A program made the position numbers and the translations under genes. Below are positions 9,007 through 17,825 of a stretch of DNA of 64,000 bases, in pieces; the first letter of the stretch is position 1; every line of letters begins with the position of its first letter. The stretch covers positions 992,001 through 1,056,000 of the forward strand of contig NZ_CP042171.1 of the NCBI RefSeq assembly GCF_005938645.2. The letters are read 5' to 3'. The notes beneath the pieces are model-generated. The model ran no database searches. It worked only from the letters and a program-made list of their open reading frames with translations, and was not told the origin of the DNA. Source of the stretch: Pedobacter sp. KBS0701 (lineage in GTDB: Bacteria > Bacteroidota > Bacteroidia > Sphingobacteriales > Sphingobacteriaceae).

Positions 9007-10357
9007 CGTTTGGTTTTTTTCTGAATGATAAAATACGTTCACCTGTAAAAATCAGAAATGCTGCTACCCAAAATAGGTTTTCCAAAGGTTCGTTTTTGAT
9101 CGTTTTAGCTTCAATCTCTGTTTTATTTTGCTCAATTAATCCATTTTGTGATACCAAACGCTGATCAGCAGGATGGTCTTCAAAGCCAAAATCATTCGAT
9201 TTTTTGTCCTGGATAACTATTGGCATTAGTGCCTTCACAAATAATCCATCCCAAACCAAATCATTCCATTGCGGGATGAAGCGGCTGTAAAAATGAAAAA
9301 TGTTTAAATTATTGGTCTTGTTCTTTGTTAAAATCGCGTTTCCAAAACCATCGGTCCATATTTTTTCTGCCTGCTGATCTAACTCAATTCTTTTGCTCAG
9401 TTTAATCTGACGGCCTTCCAGGTTAATAAAGGATGCTGAAGCCACCAATTTACCTTTTTCGTATCGAAATAATGTTCCATCTGGTGCAATTGATGATCTG
9501 AAATCTGTTGAAACCGGATTATCCGATAACCAAAAACCAATGGATGCTTTTTCTGCAGCTGCATTGATGATAATTTTTCGCTTAGTGAAACTTTCAATGG
9601 CTTTTAAGGCTGCAATTAAATATTTACGGTCTGTAGTGCCCGAATTTTCATGTATAGCTACTCTTATCGGTTCTTCATCTGACGAATTCAAGGCTTGGTA
9701 GGTTGTATTGGAAGGGTTGGATTTCGCTTCATACTTTTTCCCTGCATAAGTGGCAATCCAATTGCTTAATGTATCGCTTTGCTTTAAAGGAACCCTGTTC
9801 AGTTTATAATTTACAGCAGGCAGTTCATTCCCAAAACGGTTTAAGTGGTGGTCGGCAAAAAAATAAACTTTAGCTCCCGGTGGAACAAATTGATTGGCTG
9901 CACTAAATAATGCGGTATAACTTAAGGTATTAACCTGTTTTGTTTCATCAAGAACAGTATCTTTTAAGTTTAATGGTTTAAAACCTACATTAAAATCGTG
10001 GATTTCATAACCTTTTTTTAATAATGAATCGACTGTTTTTTGATGCGTTTTAAAAACCCGGGGAAAATTGTTTTTCTCTACTAAAATCCATCCGTTCTTA
10101 CTACGTGCAGATACTATTTTTTTAAGATAAGGATGCGCCAAAACGAATGCCAGCAGTACCAAAAGTAAACAGCGCAGCACAAATAAAAGCCAGTCGTTAA
10201 TTTTGAAGCTTTTCGAACTGGCGCTAGAACTTTCGCCCAGCAAAGCAATGCTGCCGATTTTAAGGATTTTACCTTGTTTAACATTCCACAGGTGTATAAT
10301 GAGCGGCACAATGATACCAGCAAGCGCAAATAAACCTATGGAATATAAAAAATGCAA
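8993..10357 (-). CDS. BatA-like protein with N-terminal double-transmembrane domain
   Basis: 454 residues. The N-terminus (FLYSIGLFALAGIIVPLIIH, then a second membrane segment near 57-78) is the BatA/aerotolerance-regulator N-terminal domain. The rest is soluble with a last membrane segment near 425-440 (NLFWVAAFLIFTGERIL). Unlike full Bat proteins no von Willebrand A metal site is apparent here; that domain sits in the upstream DUF58 protein. It starts 2 nt after the DUF58 stop and overlaps the DUF4175 gene. Likely part of a MoxR-linked membrane complex; the exact role is unproven. Confidence 0.85.
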   Translation of the reverse strand: MHFLYSIGLFALAGIIVPLIIHLWNVKQGKILKIGSIALLGESSSASSKSFKINDWLLFVLRCLLLVLLAFVLAHPYLKKIVSARSKNGWILVEKNNFPRVFKTHQKTVDSLLKKGYEIHDFNVGFKPLNLKDTVLDETKQVNTLSYTALFSAANQFVPPGAKVYFFADHHLNRFGNELPAVNYKLNRVPLKQSDTLSNWIATYAGKKYEAKSNPSNTTYQALNSSDEEPIRVAIHENSGTTDRKYLIAALKAIESFTKRKIIINAAAEKASIGFWLSDNPVSTDFRSSIAPDGTLFRYEKGKLVASASFINLEGRQIKLSKRIELDQQAEKIWTDGFGNAILTKNKTNNLNIFHFYSRFIPQWNDLVWDGLFVKALMPIVIQDKKSNDFGFEDHPADQRLVSQNGLIEQNKTEIEAKTIKNEPLENLFWVAAFLIFTGERILSFRKKPNDVKN

Positions 10358-10359
10358 TG

Positions 10360-11247
10360 TTAAATTTTGAGTTTACTTCTTTGTTTTAAAAAATCCCTTA
10401 ATGCCTGGTCTAAAGGTTCGTCGGTTATAATTGTCCGGTAAAAAATCCTTCTATCCAGCAGTTTTATCCTGGCTTCTTCCAGGTAAGCATTAAGTTTGTT
10501 TTGATAGTTGGTTCTTGCTTTGGTTTGATCAATCTGAATGGTTTCTCCTGTTTCCAGGTCTTCGAAAGTCGTATAACCTTTAAAATCCAGGTTCAGTTCA
10601 TTTCTTGATAACAGATGGAAAACCACGATTTCGTGCCTTAAAGTATTCAACATATCTAATAATTTAATGATTTCATCGTCTTTTTGGTAAAGATCGGTAA
10701 TGAAAATCAGCAATTCGCGTTTTTGGGCTCCGGCAAACAATTCTTTATAATGAATGGGTTTGGTAAATGTTCCATCGGGATGAATCTGCTCCAATTGGTA
10801 AAACAACCGGGCCAAATGCTGGTAATCCTGCTTGGGGGTCATGGAGAAAATGCCCGAGTTTTTCAGTACATACAAGCCAATCGCATCACCCTGCAAATTG
10901 GCAAGGTAAGCTAAAGAGGCACTGAGGTACCTTGCATAATCAATTTTGGTAAAATCGCCATCGCTATGGTTCATCGAAGCACTGGCATCAATTAAAATGC
11001 GCACGGCAATATTGGTTTCTACTTCCGATTCCCGGATATAATAACGGTCGGAGCGGGCAAACATTTTCCAGTCGAGCGAGCGCAGATCGTCACCGGGCTG
11101 ATAACTTCTATATTGGCTAAACTCCAATCCCGGTCCTTTTACGGTACTTTTATTAATGCCGTTCATAAAACCATCGACCGTCATTTTAGCCGATAATGAA
11201 AGGTCTTTAATGGCCATCAATATTTTAGGATCGAGCAGTTTACTCAT
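10360..11247 (-). CDS. DUF58 domain protein
   Basis: 295 residues. The hallmark DUF58 segment GDDLRSLDWKMFARSDRYYI is at about 52-71, followed by a von Willebrand A-like domain with a DASASMN metal-site motif near 88-94. DUF58 proteins are standard partners of MoxR ATPases. The start codon overlaps the moxR stop by one base, and the BatA-like gene follows after 2 nt, so these three are translationally coupled. Cytosolic; no membrane segment seen. Confidence 0.93.
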   Translation of the reverse strand: MSKLLDPKILMAIKDLSLSAKMTVDGFMNGINKSTVKGPGLEFSQYRSYQPGDDLRSLDWKMFARSDRYYIRESEVETNIAVRILIDASASMNHSDGDFTKIDYARYLSASLAYLANLQGDAIGLYVLKNSGIFSMTPKQDYQHLARLFYQLEQIHPDGTFTKPIHYKELFAGAQKRELLIFITDLYQKDDEIIKLLDMLNTLRHEIVVFHLLSRNELNLDFKGYTTFEDLETGETIQIDQTKARTNYQNKLNAYLEEARIKLLDRRIFYRTIITDEPLDQALRDFLKQRSKLKI

Positions 11248-12293
11248 TAAATATTGGCTTTTGGTTTCGAAATGGCTTTGATCAGTTCATCGGTAACTTT
11301 GTCGGATGAAACATTTTCAGCTTCTGCCTTAAAATTCATCAATACCCTGTGGCGCAATACCGGATAAGCCATGGTCTGTAGATCTTCTGAAATTACGGCG
11401 TATCTGCCTTTAAATAAGGCTCTTGCTTTGGCTGTTAAAATCAGTGCCTGTCCTGCCCGCGGACCAGCACCCCAACGTACCCATTCTTTTACAAAATTTA
11501 CCGTGGTGGTATCAGGCCGGGTGGCACGTATAAGCTCGCTTACATAAGTAATTAAATCATCGCTGATGCTTACTTCGCGGGTAATGGCCTGAAGTTCTTT
11601 GATTTCTTCTGCACCGATAATCGGGTTGATCACTGCTTTTTTACTGCCTGTGGTACTGCTTAAAATCTGTGTTTCCTCGGCTGCGGTAGGATAACCGATT
11701 TTGATGTATAACAGAAAACGGTCTAATTGTGCTTCGGGTAGTGGATAGGTTCCGGCTTGTTCAATCGGATTTTGCGTGGCCAGGATAAAAAATGGGCGGT
11801 CTAAAGGATAGGTTTGTCCGCCGTAGGTTACTTCAAACTCTTGCATAGCCTCCAATAATGCCGATTGTGTTTTAGGCGGAGTCCGGTTTACTTCATCTGC
11901 CAGAATAATGTTGGCGAATAAAGGTCCTTTATTAAATTTAAAAAAACGTTTTCCCGTTACATGGTCTTCTTCCAGTATTTCAGTGCCCACAATATCGGTA
12001 GGCATTAAATCAGGCGTGAACTGAATCCTTCTGAAAGAAAGATCTAAAGCCTGCGACATTGTCCTTACCATTAAAGTTTTTGCCAAACCCGGTACACCTT
12101 CCAGTAAACAATGTCCGCCGGCCATTAATGCAATCAGCATTTCTTCAATAATTACATCCTGACCAACAATTACCTTCTGTATTTCGCTTTTTAACAGGGA
12201 GATCTTATCGATCAATATTTTTAAGTGGCTTTCTGAACGCTCCAAAACGGTTGATTTTTTAGTATAATGATATGGTGCTTCAATATAGTGCAT
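11247..12293 (-). CDS. MoxR family AAA+ ATPase
   Basis: 348 residues. Walker A GVPGLAKT at about 65-72, Walker B IILADEVNRTPP near 128-139, and the MoxR-typical FILATQNPIEQAGTYPLPEAQLDRF block follow in order. MoxR ATPases act as chaperones that remodel or load cofactors into partner complexes, commonly with DUF58/vWA proteins. It is the first gene of a five-gene minus-strand operon (11247 to 5087) and is divergent from a DUF4159 gene with 101 bp between them. The precise client here is unknown. Confidence 0.95.
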   Translation of the reverse strand: MHYIEAPYHYTKKSTVLERSESHLKILIDKISLLKSEIQKVIVGQDVIIEEMLIALMAGGHCLLEGVPGLAKTLMVRTMSQALDLSFRRIQFTPDLMPTDIVGTEILEEDHVTGKRFFKFNKGPLFANIILADEVNRTPPKTQSALLEAMQEFEVTYGGQTYPLDRPFFILATQNPIEQAGTYPLPEAQLDRFLLYIKIGYPTAAEETQILSSTTGSKKAVINPIIGAEEIKELQAITREVSISDDLITYVSELIRATRPDTTTVNFVKEWVRWGAGPRAGQALILTAKARALFKGRYAVISEDLQTMAYPVLRHRVLMNFKAEAENVSSDKVTDELIKAISKPKANI

Positions 12294-12394
12294 ATTGGTA
12301 GATAGTTTTAATCCCCGGAAAAGAATATCAAAAAATTTACAAGATAATTTGGATAAAAAACTCGAATAATAAAAAATGAAGGTAATTTTAGGCT

Positions 12395-13024
12395 GTGCGA
12401 AGAGCTAAATTTACATTTGCGAGGTTAAAATATAATTCGGGCGACTGGGATACGGATCAACGTATGCCTTCTAATCTCTTAAATTCTCTGCTGGAGTATA
12501 CCACCATTCCTTTAGACGAAGAAGAGAAAATTGTAGAATTGAGCAGTCGGGACTTATTTAAATATCCTTTCTGTTATTTAAGCGGACATAAACTGGTACA
12601 GTTTAGCCAGCAGGAAGCTGTAAATTTTAAAACTTATGTGCACAACGGAGGCTTCGTTTTTGTGGATGATTGTAACCACGATATTGATGGTTTGTTTGCC
12701 CGCTCGTTCGAAACACAAATGAGTAATCTTTTTGGCCCTCAGGCTTTAAAGAAAATCCCAAATAACCATGGTATCTACAATGCTTTCTTCAGGTTTGAGA
12801 AAGGCCCGCCAACAACTTCTTTTGAACTAAATGGCTGGGGTGATGATCTGGTGCACGATTACCTGAAAGCCATTACCATTAATAATAGGATAGGGGTACT
12901 CTACAGCAATAAAGATTATGGCTGCGAATGGGATTACGATTTCAGGAACAAACGTTTTTTGGCAGAGGATAACACCAGGTTTGGGGTGAATATTATCCTG
13001 TACGCCATGGGGATTAACAGTTAG
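12395..13024 (+). CDS. DUF4159 domain protein
   Basis: 209 residues starting at a GTG; an in-frame TAG two codons earlier rules out a longer reading. The N-terminus KFTFARLKYNSGDWDTDQRM and the VFVDDCNHDIDGLF and RFGVNIILYAMG segments are DUF4159 hallmarks. No signal peptide or membrane segment. DUF4159 genes often accompany MoxR/DUF58 loci in Bacteroidota, and here it is divergent from moxR, consistent with shared control. Function unknown. Confidence 0.88.
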   Translation: MRRAKFTFARLKYNSGDWDTDQRMPSNLLNSLLEYTTIPLDEEEKIVELSSRDLFKYPFCYLSGHKLVQFSQQEAVNFKTYVHNGGFVFVDDCNHDIDGLFARSFETQMSNLFGPQALKKIPNNHGIYNAFFRFEKGPPTTSFELNGWGDDLVHDYLKAITINNRIGVLYSNKDYGCEWDYDFRNKRFLAEDNTRFGVNIILYAMGINS

Positions 13025-13664
13025 CGGTTGAATTTCCAAAGTTTGAATAACCCATAATATCCATGCGCATCCTTTCCATAAAGAATACATCCCTGTTGTC
13101 ATTCTGAACGCAGTGAAGAATCTTTTAAAAGGTAGTCATTACAATAAAAGATCCTTCGTTGCACTACCATTGACGTTATTTTGTAATTGCTTATTAATGA
13201 ATGGATTGTGATATCATGCATTTCCGTATAGCTAGGCCATAGCACAGTATCACCGTTCTACTTAAAACCGGCCTAATAAATTTTTCGGACTGCACTGTTC
13301 CAGCCATAACACTGGCTTCAAAAGAAAACGGCGAAGCCCTCATGAATGCAGCTAAAAGTTATAAACAACAAATGAATAAATTTTCAGCCGGCATTTTTTG
13401 TTACTTTTTGATGCCAAAAATTAATAGCCCTTCGGCGGCGGCGAGCCGAGGCAAGAATTGTGCAAAGGAAAAAACGTCGATCATATTGATTTTTATACAA
13501 TAAATTATCCTTCAGGATGACAATTCAGAAACAGTGTTGGATTCCAAGTTCGCTGTTTTTTGTTGCTGTCAGCTGTTATCATCTGACAGGTTTAGCGCAT
13601 TCATTAAGCCCGGGAAGCAGCAAATGCTAACATCTGCCATCACGCTTACTGCTGATTAGCCAAG
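13025..13664. repeat. 640-bp intergenic region with repeat fragments
   Basis: No gene supported. It holds an inverted repeat at about 13098-13170 (GTCATTCTGAACGCAGTGAAG against AAAAGATCCTTCGTTGC), a GTTACTTTTTGATGCCAAAAA fragment near 13410-13430 next to a GC-rich CTTCGGCGGCGGCGAGCCG stretch, and an AATTATCCTTCAGGATGACA unit near 13502-13521 that recurs near 18782-18801. These look like remains of intergenic repeat elements. Confidence 0.6.
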
Positions 13665-14132
13665 CTACAACGCATAAGCCGTTTCGGCCTTTGATTGATT
13701 CAGTACTAAAAAGCTCTGGATATTTCCTACATAAGCCAGTGCACCTATATTGTCTCTGAGGAAATTGTTATAAGAAACCATATCGGGCATGGCCACTTTA
13801 AGCATAAAATCAAAATGACCAGTAAGGTGGTAACATTCCATCACTTCCGGGTATTTCTCCATTTCAGTCTTGAATGCTTTTACAATATCTTCCGAATGCA
13901 TGGTAAGTTGAATATGTGGAAAAGCAATAAAATGCGATCTCAGTTTATCAATATCTACAATGGCAACTGTTGATTTAATGTAGCCATTTGCCCGCAGTTT
14001 TTTAATACGTTCTACAATATGGGTCATGCTTTTCCTAAGCTTGCCTGAAACTTCTTTGTAAGTTAATAATCCGTCACGTTGTAAAAGATTTAGGATTTCG
14101 ATATCAGTCTGATCAACTTTTTGAGGTTGCAT
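13665..14132 (-). CDS. Lrp/AsnC family transcriptional regulator
   Basis: 155 residues. N-terminal winged HTH (about 8-60: DIEILNLLQRDGLLTYKEV, then a recognition helix around SMTHIVERIKKL), followed by an RAM/ligand-binding domain with the usual VMECYHLTGHFDFMLKV segment at about 95-111. It is divergent from serC. A 15-bp perfect palindrome and a degenerate copy lie in the shared upstream region, one touching the start codon, which suggests autoregulation and possibly control of serC. The effector cannot be read from sequence. Confidence 0.95.
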   Translation of the reverse strand: MQPQKVDQTDIEILNLLQRDGLLTYKEVSGKLRKSMTHIVERIKKLRANGYIKSTVAIVDIDKLRSHFIAFPHIQLTMHSEDIVKAFKTEMEKYPEVMECYHLTGHFDFMLKVAMPDMVSYNNFLRDNIGALAYVGNIQSFLVLNQSKAETAYAL

Positions 14133-14134
14133 GT

Positions 14135-14149
14135 AAATACTTAGTGTAT
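14135..14149. promoter_or_regulatory. Degenerate Lrp-type operator half of a pair
   Basis: AAATACT-T-AGTGTAT, two mismatches from the perfect palindrome at 14236-14250; it begins 2 bp upstream of the regulator's start codon. The shared core ACTTAGTGTATAA is identical in both. Centres are 101 bp apart, close to a whole number of helical turns, as expected for Lrp octamer wrapping. Confidence 0.55.
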
Positions 14150-14235
14150 AATCGTTTCTATTTTGTTAACTTTTGTGAAGCTTAAAAATAGTTAAAATAA
14201 GATGTATTTATTTAATTTATTGTGTTTTTTTAAAA

Positions 14236-14250
14236 ATACACTTAGTGTAT
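14236..14250. promoter_or_regulatory. Palindromic Lrp-type operator
   Basis: ATACACT-T-AGTGTAT is a perfect 7-1-7 palindrome in the divergent region between the AsnC-family gene and serC. Lrp-family proteins commonly bind 15-bp palindromes of this shape near their own genes. Binding by the neighbouring regulator is inferred. Confidence 0.6.
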
Positions 14251-14453
14251 AAATTACAATAATGAGGGGGATTTCAGGGTGTCAATAAAAATTATATTCT
14301 GTTATCTTATTTTCCTGATAGGCTAAACCAAATTTTAGGATGTTAAGGGTTTAGTAAAAAATAATTTTTACCAAAAAAACAGCTTGTTGCGGTATAATAT
14401 GCTTAACTACTGATCTTTATGCTGTAATTAATCTAACCAAATATTATTTTCTC

Positions 14454-15551
14454 ATGCATAAAAAACACAACTTCGGTGCCGGTCCTTGTATATTGCCGTC
14501 ATCTGTAATGGAACAAGCTGCGCAGGCCGTAATTAATTGGCGAGGGATAGGTTTATCTATTCTGGAAATCTCTCATCGGTCGCCGGAATTTGAAGATGTG
14601 GTACTTAAAACCCAGCTTTTGGTTCGCGAGTTATTGTCTGTTCCTGATCACTACTCCGTACTTTTTTTACAGGGCGGGGCCAGTACACAATTTGCTATGG
14701 TTCCGATGAATTTTTTAGACGCAGAAAAAAAAGCTGCTTATCTTGATACCGGGTATTTTGCACAGAAAGCCATTAAAGAGGCCAGTTTATTTGGTGAAGT
14801 GGAGGTTGTAGCCTCTTCTAAGGATAAAGATTATGCATATATTCCAGCAGAGTTTAATAATGATAAGCAAGCTGCATACCTGCACTATACTTCGAATAAC
14901 ACGATTGAGGGGACAGAAATCTTTGATTTTTCGACCGGAGGTGCACCATTGATATGCGATATGTCATCAGATATTTTTTCGAGGAAAATTAATGTAGCTG
15001 ATTTTGATCTTATTTACGCAGGTGCCCAAAAGAATATGGGCCCCGCTGGAATGACGCTGGTTATTGCTAAAAACGAATTTCTTAACCAGGCAAAAAAAGA
15101 AATTCCCTCAATGATGGATTACCGGATATTCCGCGATAATATGAGCATGTACAATACACCACCGGTTTTTTCTATTTATGTAGCCATGCTTAATTTATTG
15201 TGGCTTAAAGATCAGGGCGGCGTAAGTGGAATAGAGCAAAAAAATATAGCAAAGGCAGAATTATTATATGCCGAAATAGACCGGAATCCGCTATTCTATG
15301 GTACGGCAGATGTTGAGCATCGCTCCCGAATGAATGTTACTTTCTTAGCTGTTAATAAAGAGGTAGAGACCGGATTCTTAAAATATGCAGCAAACCAGGG
15401 GATTGTTGGCATAAAAGGTTATAGAACAGTTGGCGGATTCAGGGCTTCGCTTTACAATGCACTTCCATTATCGAGTGTTGAGGTGCTGGTAAATGCCATG
15501 GTCAGTTTTGAAAAAATATACAGCGATAAAACAGTTCTTGAACTAGAATAA
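14454..15551 (+). CDS. serC: Phosphoserine aminotransferase
   Basis: 365 residues, full length for the family. PLP enzyme converting 3-phosphohydroxypyruvate plus glutamate to O-phosphoserine in serine biosynthesis. N-terminus HNFGAGPCILP, the LFLQGGASTQF segment (about 70-80) and the PLP lysine in YAGAQKNMGPAG (K193) are all seen. It is followed 11 bp later by the DUF1015 gene, a frequent neighbour in Bacteroidota; serA is not adjacent here. The upstream region with the AsnC-type operators may tie it to amino-acid status. Confidence 0.95.
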   Translation: MHKKHNFGAGPCILPSSVMEQAAQAVINWRGIGLSILEISHRSPEFEDVVLKTQLLVRELLSVPDHYSVLFLQGGASTQFAMVPMNFLDAEKKAAYLDTGYFAQKAIKEASLFGEVEVVASSKDKDYAYIPAEFNNDKQAAYLHYTSNNTIEGTEIFDFSTGGAPLICDMSSDIFSRKINVADFDLIYAGAQKNMGPAGMTLVIAKNEFLNQAKKEIPSMMDYRIFRDNMSMYNTPPVFSIYVAMLNLLWLKDQGGVSGIEQKNIAKAELLYAEIDRNPLFYGTADVEHRSRMNVTFLAVNKEVETGFLKYAANQGIVGIKGYRTVGGFRASLYNALPLSSVEVLVNAMVSFEKIYSDKTVLELE

Positions 15552-15562
15552 TCCGTTAAACG

Positions 15563-16684
15563 ATGATAAAAATCTCACCATTAAAGGCATTACAGCCGGG
15601 CAAAGAAATATTTGAGCTGATGATTTCTGATCAGGTAAACGGTAAAGCGCATAAAAATGAGGAACTTTCTTTTGAAGACCTGCTCAACCTGTTTGGATGT
15701 CCTTTAGATAATCGGCCTGCTATTTATGTTTATGCGTTCCGTAGCGAATCTGGTATAATGAGGGGAATTTGGGCGGATATCGATCTCTCTCAAACACCAG
15801 TAGATGCAATTAAAAGGCACGAAGAAACGGTATCATCGAAAGTAGAATCGCTTAAAATAGAACGGAAAAGTAAGGCAATACAAAAATCGCCGATCTTACT
15901 GGTCCACAAAAAAGATAAAACCTTAGATGCGCTTATTGATTTTGTAGTGCGTACGCGTAAGCCTTTAGTGAATGAATGGTCACAAATGGACCATTTTCTT
16001 TACCAGGTATTGGAAGAAGAGGTGATTGAAAAATTTGTTGAAGAATTTATGAAGCTTAACGCAGTTTACCTTGCCGATGGCCATCACCGTTTAGAAGCAG
16101 CGTATTCACTACAGGAAAGCAGGCCTCAGCAGATCAGTTCGCTACTCGTTTCTGCCGATGTAATTTCTATAGGTGCCTTTCATAGAATGGTTTCAGGTAT
16201 AGATATTTCTTATTCTTTATTGATGGAAAAACTAAAACAGTATTATTATATCTCAAAAATTCCCAATAACAAGGCTTATAAACCTGATCAGAAGAATAGA
16301 TTGGGCTTTTATTTTAAAGGTGAATGGTATCAGCTGGATTTAAATAACGCTTCTTTTGCATTGTCAGTAATACCTGATACAGTGATTTTACAAGATCAAA
16401 TCCTTTCAGCTGTGCTGGGTATTCATAAACCGAAGGAAGATGAAAGGCTGATCTGCTTTCCGGATTGCGAATGGACTCAATTTCTTACTGAGTTGGATCG
16501 TGATGAAACTTCGATTGGCTTTTCGCTCTTTCCAATGACAGCCGATGCATTTATAACAGTTGCAGAAAAGGGCGAATTTTTGCCACCCAAATCTACCTGG
16601 ATAGCGCCGAAGGTTCCTAAAGGGCTTATGGCAAGTAGCCCGGAAGCCATATTGGCGAAAGGTGAACAAGTAAGAATAAATTAA
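15563..16684 (+). CDS. DUF1015 family protein
   Basis: 373 residues. The family signature YLADGHHRLEAAY is near 169-181, with VKALQPGKEIF-like start and a C-terminal PKVPKGLMASSPE region. DUF1015 (SerC-associated) proteins are commonly encoded with serine biosynthesis genes; the biochemical role is not established. The 11-bp spacing to serC indicates one transcript. Confidence 0.9.
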   Translation: MIKISPLKALQPGKEIFELMISDQVNGKAHKNEELSFEDLLNLFGCPLDNRPAIYVYAFRSESGIMRGIWADIDLSQTPVDAIKRHEETVSSKVESLKIERKSKAIQKSPILLVHKKDKTLDALIDFVVRTRKPLVNEWSQMDHFLYQVLEEEVIEKFVEEFMKLNAVYLADGHHRLEAAYSLQESRPQQISSLLVSADVISIGAFHRMVSGIDISYSLLMEKLKQYYYISKIPNNKAYKPDQKNRLGFYFKGEWYQLDLNNASFALSVIPDTVILQDQILSAVLGIHKPKEDERLICFPDCEWTQFLTELDRDETSIGFSLFPMTADAFITVAEKGEFLPPKSTWIAPKVPKGLMASSPEAILAKGEQVRIN

Positions 16685-16710
16685 TGGTTTAAACCTATAA
16701 AATAAACGAT

Positions 16711-16857
16711 ATGTTCGATCTCGACTTAGAAAATATAGCGCAGATAGGCACCACCTTCCTGATAGTTGCGTTCTTTTTAGTGGCTTTGTACAAAAAGCGA
16801 CTGAAGGTAAATAAGAGAAAAAATGATGCCGGGCAGGATTATATGCATTGGCTATAA
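16711..16857 (+). CDS. Possible 48-residue membrane peptide
   Basis: Short ORF starting MFDLDLENIAQIGTTFLIVA, continuing through FFLVALY into a basic KKRLKVNKRK tail and ending YMHWL. One transmembrane segment with an acidic N-terminus and positive inside flank is a coherent membrane peptide. It begins 26 bp after the DUF1015 stop on the same strand. No family recognised; codon use and topology are plausible but it could be spurious. Confidence 0.45.
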   Translation: MFDLDLENIAQIGTTFLIVAFFLVALYKKRLKVNKRKNDAGQDYMHWL

Positions 16858-16991
16858 TGCTGTTATATTGATTTCAACCATGGCGGTATTTTTTATTCTG
16901 GCCAATCAATTTAGCTTGATGTAGCGTAAGTTTTATCTTTGATGATGTCTTTGTGGGGTGATTATAACAATTTCATTATAGTTAAATTTCA

Positions 16992-16999
16992 TACTTTTG
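16992..16999 (+). promoter_or_regulatory. Candidate -7 promoter box (TACTTTTG)
   Basis: Matches the Bacteroidota TANNTTTG -7 consensus, 24 bp upstream of the DUF4350-like gene. The -33 element is weak (TTTC at 16971-16974). Confidence 0.45.
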
Positions 17000-17023
17000 G
17001 GTGATTAACCAATTACACCCGAT

Positions 17024-17821
17024 ATGTTTATGAAAATGCTTTTTAAAGCTTGCATACTTTCTGTTTTAATCTGTTCATCTATCCTGGTAAGTGCACAAAC
17101 TGTTACTTTAGATTATTTTTTTAATCACGAAACCCGAAAAAATAAAGCGGGAGAGGTAGAGCGTTTTCATTACCTGTGGAATGAACAGGCCATGAGTGGT
17201 TTTTCCATTTTTGGTAATGTATTTAAAAAAGAAGGATTTAAATTGGATTCGCTTGAAACAGCACCAACAATAGCTAATTTAAAAGGAAGTGATATCTACT
17301 TAATTGTAGATCCCGATCGTCCGAAAGAAAACCCTAGGCCGAATTACATAGAGGCTGACCACATTACTGCAATTTCTGCCTGGGTAAAGCAGGGTGGGGT
17401 ATTGGTAATGTTTGCCAACGACAGCGCAAATGTAGAATTACCGCATTTTAATAAACTGGCTAATGTATTCGGTATGCATTTTACCAACGAAATGCAGAAC
17501 CATGTAATTGATGATGCACATTTTGAAGATGGCGGTATCGTGATCAAAAATAATCCGGTGTTTAAAACGGCCAAAAAAATCTTCATGAAAGATGTATGCG
17601 CTATCGACACCAAAAATGGTGCAAAACCGGTTTTGAAAAATGCAGCTGGTGCAACGGTTATTGCCGCTACCAGATTTGGTAAAGGAAATGTAATTGCCAT
17701 TGCCGACCCCTGGTTGTACGATGAATATGTAAATGGCCGTTTGCCAAAAGAGATGGGCTTCGAAAACGATAAAGCTGCCTACGATCTGGTGGTTTGGTTA
17801 AAAAGCCTCGTTAAAAAATAA
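17024..17821 (+). CDS. Secreted DUF4350-like protein
   Basis: 265 residues. The N-terminus has a basic start, a hydrophobic core (ACILSVLICSSILV) and a SAQ cleavage-like site at about 24-26, so it is probably exported. The rest looks like a GATase1/DUF4350-type fold: IYLIVDPDRP, ISAWVKQGGVLVMFAND, GNVIAIADPWLYDEY. Such domains occur alone or fused to glycosidases in Bacteroidota, but no catalytic domain is present. Function not known. Confidence 0.75.
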   Translation: MFMKMLFKACILSVLICSSILVSAQTVTLDYFFNHETRKNKAGEVERFHYLWNEQAMSGFSIFGNVFKKEGFKLDSLETAPTIANLKGSDIYLIVDPDRPKENPRPNYIEADHITAISAWVKQGGVLVMFANDSANVELPHFNKLANVFGMHFTNEMQNHVIDDAHFEDGGIVIKNNPVFKTAKKIFMKDVCAIDTKNGAKPVLKNAAGATVIAATRFGKGNVIAIADPWLYDEYVNGRLPKEMGFENDKAAYDLVVWLKSLVKK

Positions 17822-17825
17822 TCGC

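Noticed and set aside
12827-13102. Minus-strand ORF overlapping the DUF4159 C-terminus
   Set aside because: Antisense to a strongly conserved region and runs into a repeat.
13201-13460. Possible decayed gene in the 640-bp gap
   Set aside because: All frames are broken by stops and the only recognisable parts are repeat fragments.
14354-14371. GTAAAAA-ATAA-TTTTTAC hairpin upstream of serC
   Set aside because: Short, pure A/T stem without a following T-run; likely chance in AT-rich DNA.
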